Part shown: in pieces, positions 26,731 through 34,532 of the stretch
Position numbering within the stretch: position 1 is the stretch's first letter
How the letters are laid out: the number at the start of each line of letters is the position of its first letter
Assembly: GCF_904848585.1 (NCBI RefSeq)
Contig: NZ_CAJHCR010000005.1
Span: 248,001 to 312,000, forward strand
DNA from: Paraburkholderia kirstenboschensis
Lineage (GTDB): Bacteria > Pseudomonadota > Gammaproteobacteria > Burkholderiales > Burkholderiaceae
Length of the DNA: 64,000 nt
Direction: 5' to 3'
Made by a program: the position numbers and the translations under genes
Notes under the pieces: model-generated
Told to the model about the DNA's origin: nothing
The model's input: only the letters and a program-made list of their open reading frames with translations
Database searches by the model: none

Positions 26731-27003
26731 ACAAGCGCAGGGCTCGCGATACGTTTCAAAACGCATCCGGTTCTTTCTGCATGGACACGTTGAGCGGCAT
26801 GAAGATCGACGCTTCGAGGCTCGCCGCCAGCGGCTCGACATCCGGCTTCGCCTTCTCGTCCGCGTATTCGATGGCAAGAGGTCGCCGCCAGATTCACGAA
26901 ACGCTATCGCGCATCAGCAGGAGATCGAACGCTCGTTGGCGCTCCCGGTGACAAGCGTCTTCGCGCCTTTTTTTAACGGCTGCTATGAGACATGCCGTCT
27001 CAT
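26731..27003 (-). pseudogene. fabI: Decayed N-terminal fragment of enoyl-ACP reductase fabI
   Basis: Downstream of ackA, AAGGAG precedes an ATG at 27003 that opens only six codons before TAG (26985-26983). Reading on in the same frame gives KKGAKTLVTGSANERSIS, then TGA (26916-26914), then CAIAFRESGGD. After a one-base shift near 26878 it continues AIEYADEKAKPDVEP, LAASLEASIFMPLNVSM, and after another shift near 26760 LKRIA. This follows FabI from its N-terminal TG-(6)-SIA nucleotide-binding motif through the conserved YADEKAKPYVEPLA and APIFMPLDVS-type segments. The TGA replaces the Gly of the usual SIAWG. Homology ends near 26731, so only about the first 85 of roughly 260 residues remain. 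Confidence 0.82.
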
Positions 27004-27020
27004 CGTGATTCTCCTTGTGC

Positions 27021-28202
27021 TTACGCGCCGATCAGGGCGCGAGTGTGACGGGCGATCATCAGTTCCTCGTTGGTCGGGACGACCCACACGCCGACCCGGC
27101 TCGCGGGCGCGCTGATGCATGAACCGTTCGCTTCGTTCGCGCCGGGGTCGATGTCGATGCCGCACCACTGCGCCTGCTCGCCGACACGCTGCCGAACCTG
27201 CGCCGCATGCTCCCCGATGCCTGCCGTGAATACCAGTGCATCGATGCCCTGGAGCGCGGCCATCAGCGAGCCGAGCTCCCGGCAGATCCGATACACATAC
27301 AGTTCAACGGCGAAGCGGGCACGAGGATCGTCGCTCGCCAGTAGCACGCGCATGTCGCCGGAAATGCCGGAAACGCCGAGCAAACCCGACTGGCAATACA
27401 GCAGGTTTTCCACTTCGCGCGTGGTCATCTTCAGTTCGTCCAGCAGATACAGGATCACGCCCGGGTCGAGGCTGCCTGAGCGCGTGCCCATCATCAGGCC
27501 GTCGAGCGCAGTGAAACCCATCGTGCTCGCGACACTGCGGCATGCCGACAGCGCACACAGGCTCGCGCCATTGCCAAGATGCGCGACCACCGTGCGGCCG
27601 GCCGCGGCTCCCGGTGCGATCTCCTGGAGCTTGCTGGCGATGTACTCGTACGACAGTCCGTGAAAGCCATAGCGGCACACCCCGTGTTCGGTAACTGCAG
27701 CGGGCAGCGCGAAGGCCTTCGCCTGTTCGGGCTGCGTTGCGTGAAAGGCCGTGTCGAAACACGCGATTTGCGGCAGCGCCGGATTGCGTTCCGCGATGAT
27801 TGCGATCGGCTTCAGGTTATGTGGCTGGTGCAGCGGCGCAAGCGGCGTCAGCGTGTGCAGTTCCGCGAGCACGCCGGCATCGATGAGCACCGGTGCGATG
27901 AAACGCGCGCCGCCGTGCACGACGCGATGCCCGACCGCCACGAGGCGATGGCCTTCCCGATGCCCGCGCAGAAACTCGGCGATATACGCGATCGCCCCGG
28001 CGTGTTCCAGGCCTGCGCCGTCTCCCCATGCGTGAGCGCCGGCCTGCGCGCCGGACGCATCGAAGGCGGCGAAGTGCGGCGAACTGAACAGCCCGTCGAT
28101 CTGCCCTCGCAGCACGCAAGCTAGCTCGGGGGTTTGCGCATCGAAGGCGCTGAACTTGATGCTTGACGATCCAGCGTTGAGTACCAGGATGACGTCAGCC
28201 AT
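27021..28202 (-). CDS. ackA: Acetate kinase
   Basis: A 393-residue ASKHA-fold kinase converting acetyl-phosphate plus ADP to acetate plus ATP. The N-terminal phosphate loop LNAGSSSIKF, GHRVVHGG, HNLKPI, HLGNGASLCA and FTAGIGEHA are all intact. It starts 3 bp after the pta stop, so the two are one operon in the order pta-ackA, followed by the broken fabI. Acetyl-phosphate may come from phosphoketolase, encoded on the same strand further downstream, as well as from acetyl-CoA through Pta. Confidence 0.96.
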   Translation of the reverse strand: MADVILVLNAGSSSIKFSAFDAQTPELACVLRGQIDGLFSSPHFAAFDASGAQAGAHAWGDGAGLEHAGAIAYIAEFLRGHREGHRLVAVGHRVVHGGARFIAPVLIDAGVLAELHTLTPLAPLHQPHNLKPIAIIAERNPALPQIACFDTAFHATQPEQAKAFALPAAVTEHGVCRYGFHGLSYEYIASKLQEIAPGAAAGRTVVAHLGNGASLCALSACRSVASTMGFTALDGLMMGTRSGSLDPGVILYLLDELKMTTREVENLLYCQSGLLGVSGISGDMRVLLASDDPRARFAVELYVYRICRELGSLMAALQGIDALVFTAGIGEHAAQVRQRVGEQAQWCGIDIDPGANEANGSCISAPASRVGVWVVPTNEELMIARHTRALIGA

Positions 28203-28205
28203 GAT

Positions 28206-29141
28206 CTACACCAGCAACCGAGCTTCACGGCCCTTGCTCGCCACCAGCGACGCGACCGCGCACGACGCGAGCCGCGTGATGATCGAATCGGCGCGGCTCG
28301 TCAGGATGATCGGCACGCGCGCGCCGAGCACGATGCCCGCCGCGTCCGCGCCGGCCAGAAACGACAGGCTTTTTGCCAGCATGTTGCCGGCTTCGAGATC
28401 GGGCACCATCAGAACATTGGCGCGCCCCGCCACCGGCGAATCGATCTTTTTCATGCGCGCCGCTTCGGGGTCGATCGCATTGTCGAGTGCGAGCGGCCCG
28501 TCGACGAGCGCACCTGTGATCTGATGACGATCGACCATCTTGCAGAGCGCCGCCGCTTCGATCGTCGACGGGACCTTCGGGTTCACGATCTCCATCGCCG
28601 AAAGAATCGCAACCCGCACTTCCTCGACGCGAAGCGCATGGCCGAGATCAATTGCGTTTTGCAGAATGTCGGCTTTCTCCGCGAGCGTCGGTGCTATGTT
28701 GATCGCGGCATCGGTGATGATCAACGCGTCTGCGTGACCCGGCACGTCCATCACGAAGCAGTGGCTCACGCGCCGTTCGGTGCGCAAGCCGCCGTCGCGG
28801 CGGACGACGGCGGCCATCAGTTCGTCTGTGTGAAGGCTACCCTTCATGATCGCCTCGGCCTTGCCTTCGCGCACGAGTTCGACCGTTTTCGCCGCCGCCG
28901 CGTGACTGTGCGGCACGTCGATCAGTGGATACTCGGCTATCTGCAGCCCGCATTCTTCGGCGACGGCACCGATGCGCTCGCGCGGTCCCACGAGAAGCGG
29001 CGCAATCAGCCCCATCCCCGCTGCCTCCACGGCACCTTCGAGCGATGCGCGATCGCATGGATGCGCCACGGCAGTGAGCAGCGGCGGCTGGCTTTGGCAA
29101 AAGGCGATAAGCCGTTGATACTTCTCGTGCGTACGCTCCAC
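28206..29141 (-). CDS. pta: Phosphate acetyl/butyryltransferase
   Basis: A 311-residue enzyme of the short phosphotransacetylase family, interconverting acetyl-CoA and acetyl-phosphate. Visible features are the N-terminal HPCDRASLEGAVEA region, ITDAAINIAPTLAEK and the C-terminal VPDLEAGNMLAKSL, which contributes to the active site. I choose the GTG at 29141, preceded closely by GGGAGG; the frame to 29201 adds 20 unlikely residues. It is the first gene of the pta-ackA operon. A preference for butyryl- over acetyl-CoA cannot be decided from sequence. Confidence 0.93.
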   Translation of the reverse strand: MERTHEKYQRLIAFCQSQPPLLTAVAHPCDRASLEGAVEAAGMGLIAPLLVGPRERIGAVAEECGLQIAEYPLIDVPHSHAAAAKTVELVREGKAEAIMKGSLHTDELMAAVVRRDGGLRTERRVSHCFVMDVPGHADALIITDAAINIAPTLAEKADILQNAIDLGHALRVEEVRVAILSAMEIVNPKVPSTIEAAALCKMVDRHQITGALVDGPLALDNAIDPEAARMKKIDSPVAGRANVLMVPDLEAGNMLAKSLSFLAGADAAGIVLGARVPIILTSRADSIITRLASCAVASLVASKGREARLLV

Positions 29142-29303
29142 GGTTCCTCCCGTGCATTGCGACGGTCGTTGCGCGCGCGGGAACGCCGGCAACGCTGACA
29201 TAGCTCGTGCAGGACGACTATCGCCGCCGCGCGACGCTACGGCAATAGGACTTTGGACCGATCTCCCGCAGCTTGACTTCGCGAGCCGCGAGTCGATTGA
29301 CGC

Positions 29304-29807
29304 CTAAAACCGTCCGCGCCGGGTGGGGTCGTACATGGGATCCGGTGACTTCTGCGTTTGCCGCAAAATGCCTGCGTCGTCGAAATAGAAGTGAAAGATC
29401 ATGTGATTGATATTGTTCTCCAGATAGCGGTACGACCACACATCGCGCTGCATCCTCTGAAAGCGCGCGGTTTCGAACGGGCGCCCGAAGTTGATGAGCA
29501 CATCGTCGCGAGTCCACTTGCCGACCTCCGCGCGATAGAACTCGCTCTCCTGCAGCACCTGGCGCATGCTCACCACTTTGCCGGAGGCGTCGATATCCGC
29601 GACGGTCGTCGTCGTGCCCATCGGTTGCGTCGGCCACATCAGGCGCTGGCCGCCATCCGGCAGCGCGTAGGTTTCCTTGGGTGGCCCAAGCCGCGCAATC
29701 GCCGTCGACTGATCCGCGCCGGTTTCCACCTGCTGATGAGGGTGCGTACAGCCCATGAGCCCGGATGTCAGCGCGCAGATCAATACACATGCGATCTGGC
29801 TATTCAT
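29304..29807 (-). CDS. SmpA/OmlA-like outer-membrane lipoprotein
   Basis: A 167-residue lipoprotein: the signal MNSQIACVLICALTSGLMGC ends in a lipobox. The body has two BamE-like repeats. The first is around STAIARLGPPKETYALPDG; the second is around WTRDDVLINFGRPFETARF followed by DVWSYRYLE. These are typical of the SmpA/OmlA fold, though it is longer than BamE. The ATG at 29807 has GGGAGAAG upstream. It is encoded 162 bp upstream of pta on the same strand. Role unknown; envelope assembly is the usual context for the fold. Confidence 0.8.
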   Translation of the reverse strand: MNSQIACVLICALTSGLMGCTHPHQQVETGADQSTAIARLGPPKETYALPDGGQRLMWPTQPMGTTTTVADIDASGKVVSMRQVLQESEFYRAEVGKWTRDDVLINFGRPFETARFQRMQRDVWSYRYLENNINHMIFHFYFDDAGILRQTQKSPDPMYDPTRRGRF

Positions 29808-29846
29808 GAACTTCTCCCGTCGATGATGAGGCCTTGCTGTCTTGTT

Positions 29847-29936
29847 TCACCAGACAGGCGCCTCGTACGGCATGACGATCTGCTTGCTCCTTAGTGGCAG
29901 ATCCGCGATCCCGCCGGAACTGTCGCCCGAGTCCAT
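29847..29936 (-). CDS. Possible 29-residue small protein
   Basis: A short frame beginning ATG at 29936 with AAGGAAG just upstream, ending at the TGA at 29847-29849, 39 bp before the lipoprotein start. The product begins MDSGDSSGG and ends QIVMPYEAPVW. Third positions are about 80 per cent G or C, as in the neighbouring genes. It has no signal or membrane segment. It could be a leader peptide, a small protein, or chance. Confidence 0.3.
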   Translation of the reverse strand: MDSGDSSGGIADLPLRSKQIVMPYEAPVW

Positions 29937-30334
29937 CCGCTTCCTTTGGCCAGATCAAAACGGCGGCAGGTTTAGCGCACCGGACTCCGGTCCATGCGTT
30001 AAGCCAGCCTTTCCGAAATTGTTGCGAGCGATGGCGGCGTGAGGCTATCGGACAAAGGTCTTACGCTAGAAACTGCGGAGCGATGGCTACAATCGGACTT
30101 TCGGCCATTCTCAATGCAGGCAGGACAAGCGCGACACCAGGCAGCCGGGTCGCCAGCAGAAACGGGGCATTAAGTATTGAGGGAAGGTGCTGGTCGAATG
30201 CCGTGCGCGCCTATGGCACGGGCCAGACCAGGAAGAACAGCAAAGGAATAGTAGGGCTGCGACTCGACCGTTGGTGTGGTCGGCATCACCTGCCCTGTTG
30301 GCTTCGATAGCGCGCATCCAATGGCTGATCTCGG
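29937..30334. other. Gene-free stretch
   Basis: About 400 bp in which frames exist but none has convincing codon use, start signals or recognisable sequence. I see no strong inverted repeat here. Confidence 0.5.
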
Positions 30335-30694
30335 TTAGCGCCTTTCGTGGCGATTACTGCTTGCGGCAATGCGCGCGACGATCGGCACCAAGCGAGGATT
30401 GAACATGGGGATTGAACTGGCACGACCACTCGCCCGCGCGACGATTGCATCAATGGTGACTCGCGCGACCGCGCGTTGCGCCCGTCTTGCAAACTGCTTC
30501 ATACGACGGTTACTGACCGGATGCCTCGCCCATACCAGCGCTGCGAACCACCCGATAACCGTCCATCCAAGCAGAATGTTCACCATTGTCACCGCGAACG
30601 CGTCTTCGCGTTCTCTGGCGTCTGCAATCATTGCGGGTACCAGGTACAGCATCAGCGCGCCCACAAACAATGCACCCTCGATAATTTTCAACAT
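30335..30694 (-). CDS. Superinfection-immunity-family small membrane protein
   Basis: A 119-residue protein with two membrane helices near the N terminus: ALFVGALMLYLVPAMIA, then VNILLGWTVIGWFAALVWA. The NxLLGWTxIGWxxALxWA pattern is that of the superinfection immunity family (phage T4 Imm-like) widely found on bacterial chromosomes. A basic C-terminal tail of about 60 residues follows. The ATG at 30694 has GAGGTG upstream; the longer frame adds 21 residues of little merit. No prophage genes are nearby, so a phage-exclusion role is only a family-based possibility. Confidence 0.72.
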   Translation of the reverse strand: MLKIIEGALFVGALMLYLVPAMIADAREREDAFAVTMVNILLGWTVIGWFAALVWARHPVSNRRMKQFARRAQRAVARVTIDAIVARASGRASSIPMFNPRLVPIVARIAASSNRHERR

Positions 30695-30737
30695 TTCGAC
30701 ACCTCGTGACAGCTTCGCCTGGCTGACTGCTTTTTGA

Positions 30738-31013
30738 TTAGTGGCCAAAGTACACACGACTGACAGACTCGACGGATTGACGGCCGCCAGATTCCGAAGA
30801 GGACGCAGCTACGCCACCATACGAATCACTGACAGAGCCGACTGCACCGTTGCGTTCTGCCGCAACGGTTTGGGCACTCGGGCCTCGCTGCGAAGCAGGT
30901 GCTCCCACCGACGGGCGATAAGAAGGTGCAGGACCGTAGCCGCTGGCAAACACAGGGGCGGCAAACGAAGTAGTGGCGGCGATGAGCACAGCTGCAAGAA
31001 GTTTGCTTTTCAT
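30738..31013 (-). CDS. Small secreted Ser/Gly-rich protein (DUF4148-like)
   Basis: A 91-residue protein with a signal peptide (MKSKLLAAVLIAATTSFA, cleaved near VFA). The mature part is rich in Ser, Gly, Ala and Pro, with no Cys, and ends VESVSRVYFGH. Size, composition and signal resemble the DUF4148 proteins common in Burkholderiales, but the match is by general appearance. It lies 43 bp upstream of the superinfection-immunity gene on the same strand. Confidence 0.65.
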   Translation of the reverse strand: MKSKLLAAVLIAATTSFAAPVFASGYGPAPSYRPSVGAPASQRGPSAQTVAAERNGAVGSVSDSYGGVAASSSESGGRQSVESVSRVYFGH

Positions 31014-31255
31014 GATGACTCTCCGATGCGATTCTGAGGAAGCGCGAATCGGGTGAGACGCGCGCCGTTGACAAGAGTCAGTGTAGACGGCGCCTATCCT
31101 TTTTCTATGCCCATAGCGTGAAATCACAATTGCTGCAGACCGAACAATACCCCGCTGCATGGCGGAGTCGCGGGCATCGCGGCCAGCCACGTCGACTATG
31201 TCTCAGCGCGAGCGCCCGGTGCTTTACCGTTTGCTCGCGCGCCGTCAGTTTATTG

Positions 31256-31504
31256 TCAGCTCCCGCCGAAAAAGATGTTGCATTGCGGGTTCACCCTGCA
31301 GGGCCGGGCATGTTTCGCACCGCTCTGTACCATCGTATCGGAGGTGCCACCGTACGATTCCATCCCCGCACTGGGGTTGGAAACCTGTGTCTGACCGCTC
31401 TCTTGCGGAGCGGGCTGAGGAGCCTGGGGCGTGCCTTGCGAATGCGCCAACCCGGCGATGAAAAGCAGCCCGACAACCGATCCAACCATCCGTCGTAATT
31501 TCAC
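31256..31504 (-). CDS. Small secreted hypothetical protein
   Basis: An 82-residue protein starting with GTG at 31504, preceded by AAGGAGG at good spacing. The signal peptide (MKLRRMVGSVVGLLFIAGLA, cleaved near AHS) leads to a Gln/Pro-rich disordered stretch. The end, CRVNPQCNIFFGGS, contains two Cys seven residues apart that may form a disulphide. Unrecognised family. Confidence 0.6.
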   Translation of the reverse strand: MKLRRMVGSVVGLLFIAGLAHSQGTPQAPQPAPQESGQTQVSNPSAGMESYGGTSDTMVQSGAKHARPCRVNPQCNIFFGGS

Positions 31505-31564
31505 ATTGCCTCCTTGATCTGCGTTGGGTTATCCATTCATGCCGTTCGTTATTCGCGGCGAACT

Positions 31565-31587
31565 CGAAAACCGACACCCGGTTTTCG
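31565..31587. promoter_or_regulatory. Perfect 9-bp stem with 5-nt loop
   Basis: CGAAAACCG (31565-31573) and CGGTTTTCG (31579-31587) are exact reverse complements. Runs of T or A lie inside the stem rather than after it. It lies about 60 bp upstream of the GTG of the small secreted protein, so a leader or operator role is as likely as termination. Confidence 0.45.
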
Positions 31588-31615
31588 GATTCAGAAGCGC
31601 GCCTGCGGCCTGCGG

Positions 31616-31649
31616 GTCGAGTCGAGTCGAGTCGAGTCGAGTCGAGTCG
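31616..31649. repeat. GTCGA pentanucleotide satellite, six perfect copies plus partial
   Basis: GTCGA repeats from 31616 to 31645 without error, followed by GTCG. It is non-coding on present evidence, so copy number could vary without a frame constraint. Confidence 0.95.
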
Positions 31650-32116
31650 CCCAGGACCGTAATCCAGGAAAGTTGGGAAGATACGAAGCGCAGTGCGCCC
31701 GGCCGAGACGGGGACGCAAGTTGGCGTGCGCATTGGCAATGTCGATGGATTTTGTGGACCCCTCGACACGAATAGTCGCCCTGCAAGTACGTTATAGCGC
31801 GTGGGATGACGAATAGTTAGTGATTATTCGACCTGTCTATTGCTTAGAACTGCGGCGAGATTGTTTGCCGCGTTCAGCCAACGATGATCGCCAGAGCGGG
31901 CCTCTTATCTTTGACTAAGTACCGCCAAGGTGGTGTTGGTTTTTGGCCCGCAACAAGACGTTCCCTGTGTTCGGCCGAGTCCAACAACGCCTCGCTGTTG
32001 CGGAGCCGCTGTATGCATTCGTTGCCCTGCCAGCGGGCTTTGCACGCGTGTCAGCGGTAAGGCATCGCTACCGGCACAGTAGTTGCAAACGTTAGCTGCG
32101 CCACCAGGAGACAGCC

Positions 32117-32332
32117 ATGATGCGGCTCTTTGCAAACTCAGTGCAATCGAAACCAACGTGCAACAACGCAATCGTCGTCATTGGCGCTATCGCATTCGTT
32201 GCGGTATGCGCGACCGGCATTGCTGCATTCGCCGGGCTATTGCCCGAATCGGAAAGTGTGGCTGTCAAAGTGACTGCGACACCGTTGATAGACCTGCAGA
32301 CTCAAATTAAACAAACAATCGCGAGTCCATGA
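32117..32332 (+). CDS. Small single-pass membrane protein, hypothetical
   Basis: A 71-residue product. A polar N terminus precedes one hydrophobic helix (AIVVIGAIAFVAVCATGIAAFAG), followed by an acidic segment and a C-terminal tail ending TIASP. CAGGAG lies 8 nt before the ATG. No family recognised; the shape is that of a small inner-membrane or anchored periplasmic protein. Confidence 0.6.
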   Translation: MMRLFANSVQSKPTCNNAIVVIGAIAFVAVCATGIAAFAGLLPESESVAVKVTATPLIDLQTQIKQTIASP

Positions 32333-32581
32333 TTCGAAAGCCGCGAGAAGCGCCGATCGCATTTGCATCGAGTCGCGAACAGTGGCCGCCGTTCGGCCAT
32401 ATTCTTCGCCTTTGCGTTTCGTTGTCCTACCATATCAACTGCGATAAGTTGGCACGCATCGGGCTGCCCCCTGCCATCACATCCTGCTTCGTGTCCCGTC
32501 GCGTTTTGCGCAACTCATCCGCGTTGCCGCGCCGCTCATCGGGCAAATCGGCCGCGCAAACATCTCTGGTCAGGAGCGGCC

Positions 32582-33811
32582 ATGAAACGAATCGTCGTGA
32601 TCGGCGGTGGCTTTGCGGGCTTGTGGAGCGCCATCGGCGCGGCCCGCAAGCTCGATGAGCAAGGTGCGAGCAATCAGGTCGAAGTCGTCATGGTCAATCC
32701 TCACGCGCACCACAGCATCCGGGTGCGCAACTACGAAGCGGATCTCGCGGCGACGCTGGTACCGTTGAGCGATGTGCTAAGCCCCGTCGGCGTGCAATGG
32801 ATCCAGGGCGCAGCCACGGACATCGATGTCGCCGGCAAACAGGTCACGGTGAGCGTCCGCGGACGCACCGCGCCGCTGCCTTTCGACAAGCTCGTGCTGG
32901 CATCGGGAAGCCGCCTTGTCGACGCGCCGATTCGGGGGCTCGCGGACCATGCGTTCAACGTCGATACATACGAAGGCGCCGAACGCCTCGAACGACGACT
33001 CCTCAGAATGGTGCATTCACACGGTGCTGGAAGCCTGACCTTCGTCGTTATCGGCTCAGGCCTCACGGGCGTGGAGGTCGCCTCCGAGTTGCCGCACCGT
33101 GTGCGCGACCTCCTGGCAGCTAGCGGTGAGCGCATGCGTGAGCGCGAGGTTCGCGTCATGCTAATCGAGCGTGCGCCGCGGATCGCAATGGCGATGGGCG
33201 GCGCGCAGCCTGTCATCGAACAGGCATTGACGCAACTCGGCGTCGAGATGATGACCGGCGTTGCAATCGAGCAGATCGACGACACGGGGATGACGCTCGC
33301 GGGCGGCAAGCGCATCGACGCATCGACGATTATCTGGTGTGGCGGCATGCATGCGAGTCCGTTGACACGCTGCATTCCTGTCGAGCGCGATGCGCTTGGG
33401 CGGGTGCCGGTCGACAAAACCCTGCGCGTTGAAGGTGTCCCCGACGTCTTCGCAGCCGGCGACGTGGCACGTGCGCTCTTTGAAGGCGGCAGGCACGAAT
33501 CCGTCATGTCCTGCCAGCACAGCAGGCCGATGGGGCGTTTCGCGGGACACAACGTCGTCTGCGATCTGCTCGGTCTGCCGATGCTGCCGCTCGACATCGA
33601 CTGGTACACGACCATTCTCGACCTCGGCCCTTGGGGCGCGGTCTACACCGAAGGCTGGGAGCGCAGGCTCGCGGCACAGGGCCAGCAAGCAAAAAACGTC
33701 AAACGCGTCATCAACACTGAGCGGATCTATCCGCCCCGCACAGGCAACCGCGCCGATCTTTTCAACGCGGCGGCTCCGATTGTGCAAGCGCCGCCGCCCA
33801 TCCGCGGGTGA
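32582..33811 (+). CDS. NDH-2-like NAD(P)/FAD-dependent oxidoreductase
   Basis: A 409-residue flavoprotein of the type II NADH dehydrogenase family. The FAD fingerprint VIGGGFAGLWSA is at residues 5-16, the second dinucleotide site is VIGSGLTGVEVASEL, and the FAD-ribityl segment VPDVFAAGDVARAL follows. It would oxidise NADH and pass electrons to quinone at the membrane surface without pumping protons. CAGGAG precedes the ATG at 32582; the longer frame from 32363 lacks these signals. The C terminus lacks an obvious membrane helix, so attachment would be peripheral. Confidence 0.88.
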   Translation: MKRIVVIGGGFAGLWSAIGAARKLDEQGASNQVEVVMVNPHAHHSIRVRNYEADLAATLVPLSDVLSPVGVQWIQGAATDIDVAGKQVTVSVRGRTAPLPFDKLVLASGSRLVDAPIRGLADHAFNVDTYEGAERLERRLLRMVHSHGAGSLTFVVIGSGLTGVEVASELPHRVRDLLAASGERMREREVRVMLIERAPRIAMAMGGAQPVIEQALTQLGVEMMTGVAIEQIDDTGMTLAGGKRIDASTIIWCGGMHASPLTRCIPVERDALGRVPVDKTLRVEGVPDVFAAGDVARALFEGGRHESVMSCQHSRPMGRFAGHNVVCDLLGLPMLPLDIDWYTTILDLGPWGAVYTEGWERRLAAQGQQAKNVKRVINTERIYPPRTGNRADLFNAAAPIVQAPPPIRG

Positions 33812-33816
33812 CACGC

Positions 33817-33839
33817 CACAAGCGCGTTATGCGCTCGTG
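33817..33839. terminator. Possible terminator after the NDH-2-like gene
   Basis: CACAAGCGC (33817-33825) pairs with GCGCTCGTG (33831-33839) with one mismatch and a GTTAT loop, 6 bp after the stop. There is no T tract. Confidence 0.45.
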
Positions 33840-34018
33840 AAGTGCCGTTCGGCAAACGGACTGCCGACTTCGGTCGCGCACTTTTGCCAGACGCCTTCAC
33901 CCGCACGCATCAAACCTTCCGGGCGATCCACCCAAGTCACTGTGCGGCATTGCTCACAAATTGTTGCACTTTGTTTCAATCCGCTGAATTGCCCACCTGG
34001 CAACGCTTTGCGTCCCAT
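33827..34018 (-). CDS. Possible small protein with CxxC motif
   Basis: A 63-residue frame with sensible composition. It contains ICEQCRTVTW, a later KCATEV, and a C terminus SPFAERHFTSA. Three Cys spaced like a partial zinc ribbon make it plausible, but no Shine-Dalgarno precedes the ATG and its end overlaps the hairpin at 33817-33839. Treat as tentative. Confidence 0.3.
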   Translation of the reverse strand: MGRKALPGGQFSGLKQSATICEQCRTVTWVDRPEGLMRAGEGVWQKCATEVGSPFAERHFTSA

Positions 34019-34111
34019 GAGATAGCCGACGCACAGTCAGGCTGGCCGCGGCAGGGTGAAGATTTCAAACGATAGACCGTTAAAGAACTCAACAAGTGAG
34101 GCACACACACC

Positions 34112-34423
34112 ATGAAGATTGAACCCAGCAACTACCCCCTCGCGGCCCCGCGCAACAGTACGCAGCGCGCAACGAACAACAGCGATACGAATGGCGCGGT
34201 CGAATCCGTGAACCCCGTCGGCGCTCCCGCCGCACAGAATGCTCAGGTGAATCTCACGTCGATGTCCGCGCTGCGCACGTTCAGTAATCCGGATATCGAC
34301 ACGGCGAAGGTCGAGTCGATCAAAGCCGCGTTGCGTGACGGCACCTACAAGATCGATTCGGGCAAGATCGCCGACGGTGCGCTAAACGCTGCGCGCGAGT
34401 TGCTGCAAACGACAACTCGGTAG
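34112..34423 (+). CDS. flgM: FlgM-family anti-sigma-28 factor (orphan)
   Basis: A 103-residue protein with a disordered, Asn/Ala-rich N-terminal half and the FlgM core in the C-terminal half (DTAKVESIKAALRDGTYKIDSGKIADG). That half wraps around the flagellar sigma factor FliA. Length fits the family (about 95-115). No flagellar genes (flgA, flgN, fliA) are near, so this is an orphan copy. It is followed by a hairpin and converges with the large hybrid kinase gene. It may restrain sigma-28 under conditions set by other regulators. Confidence 0.85.
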   Translation: MKIEPSNYPLAAPRNSTQRATNNSDTNGAVESVNPVGAPAAQNAQVNLTSMSALRTFSNPDIDTAKVESIKAALRDGTYKIDSGKIADGALNAARELLQTTTR

Positions 34424-34452
34424 CCGGCGGCTGAACCTGGTGGCACCGCCGG
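34424..34452. terminator. Hairpin after flgM
   Basis: CCGGCGG (34424-34430) pairs with CCGCCGG (34446-34452) directly after the flgM stop, in the gap before the convergent kinase gene. No T tract follows. Confidence 0.5.
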
Positions 34453-34532
34453 GAGGTAACGCATGTCGCTGCTCAGCTCCCGACGCCTGCGCATACGAAG
34501 ATGGCGCTCGCTCCTGACCCGCCGCGGTCCAC

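Larger units (their letters stand above)
31505..32116. other. Gene-free divergent intergenic region
   Basis: About 610 bp without a convincing gene, between divergent small ORFs. It contains a perfect hairpin (31565-31587) and a pentanucleotide satellite (31616-31649). The rest, including the stretch 31800-31930, looks less GC-biased than the coding DNA around it. Confidence 0.55.

Noticed and set aside
29218..29790. A 190-codon frame overlapping the SmpA-like lipoprotein gene on the same strand
   Set aside because: The alternative frame has a lipobox signal, domain repeats and a ribosome site; this one has neither signal nor domain.
30735..30750. TTGATTAGTGGCCAA as an FNR site
   Set aside because: Only one half matches, and it overlaps the end of a coding sequence rather than a promoter.
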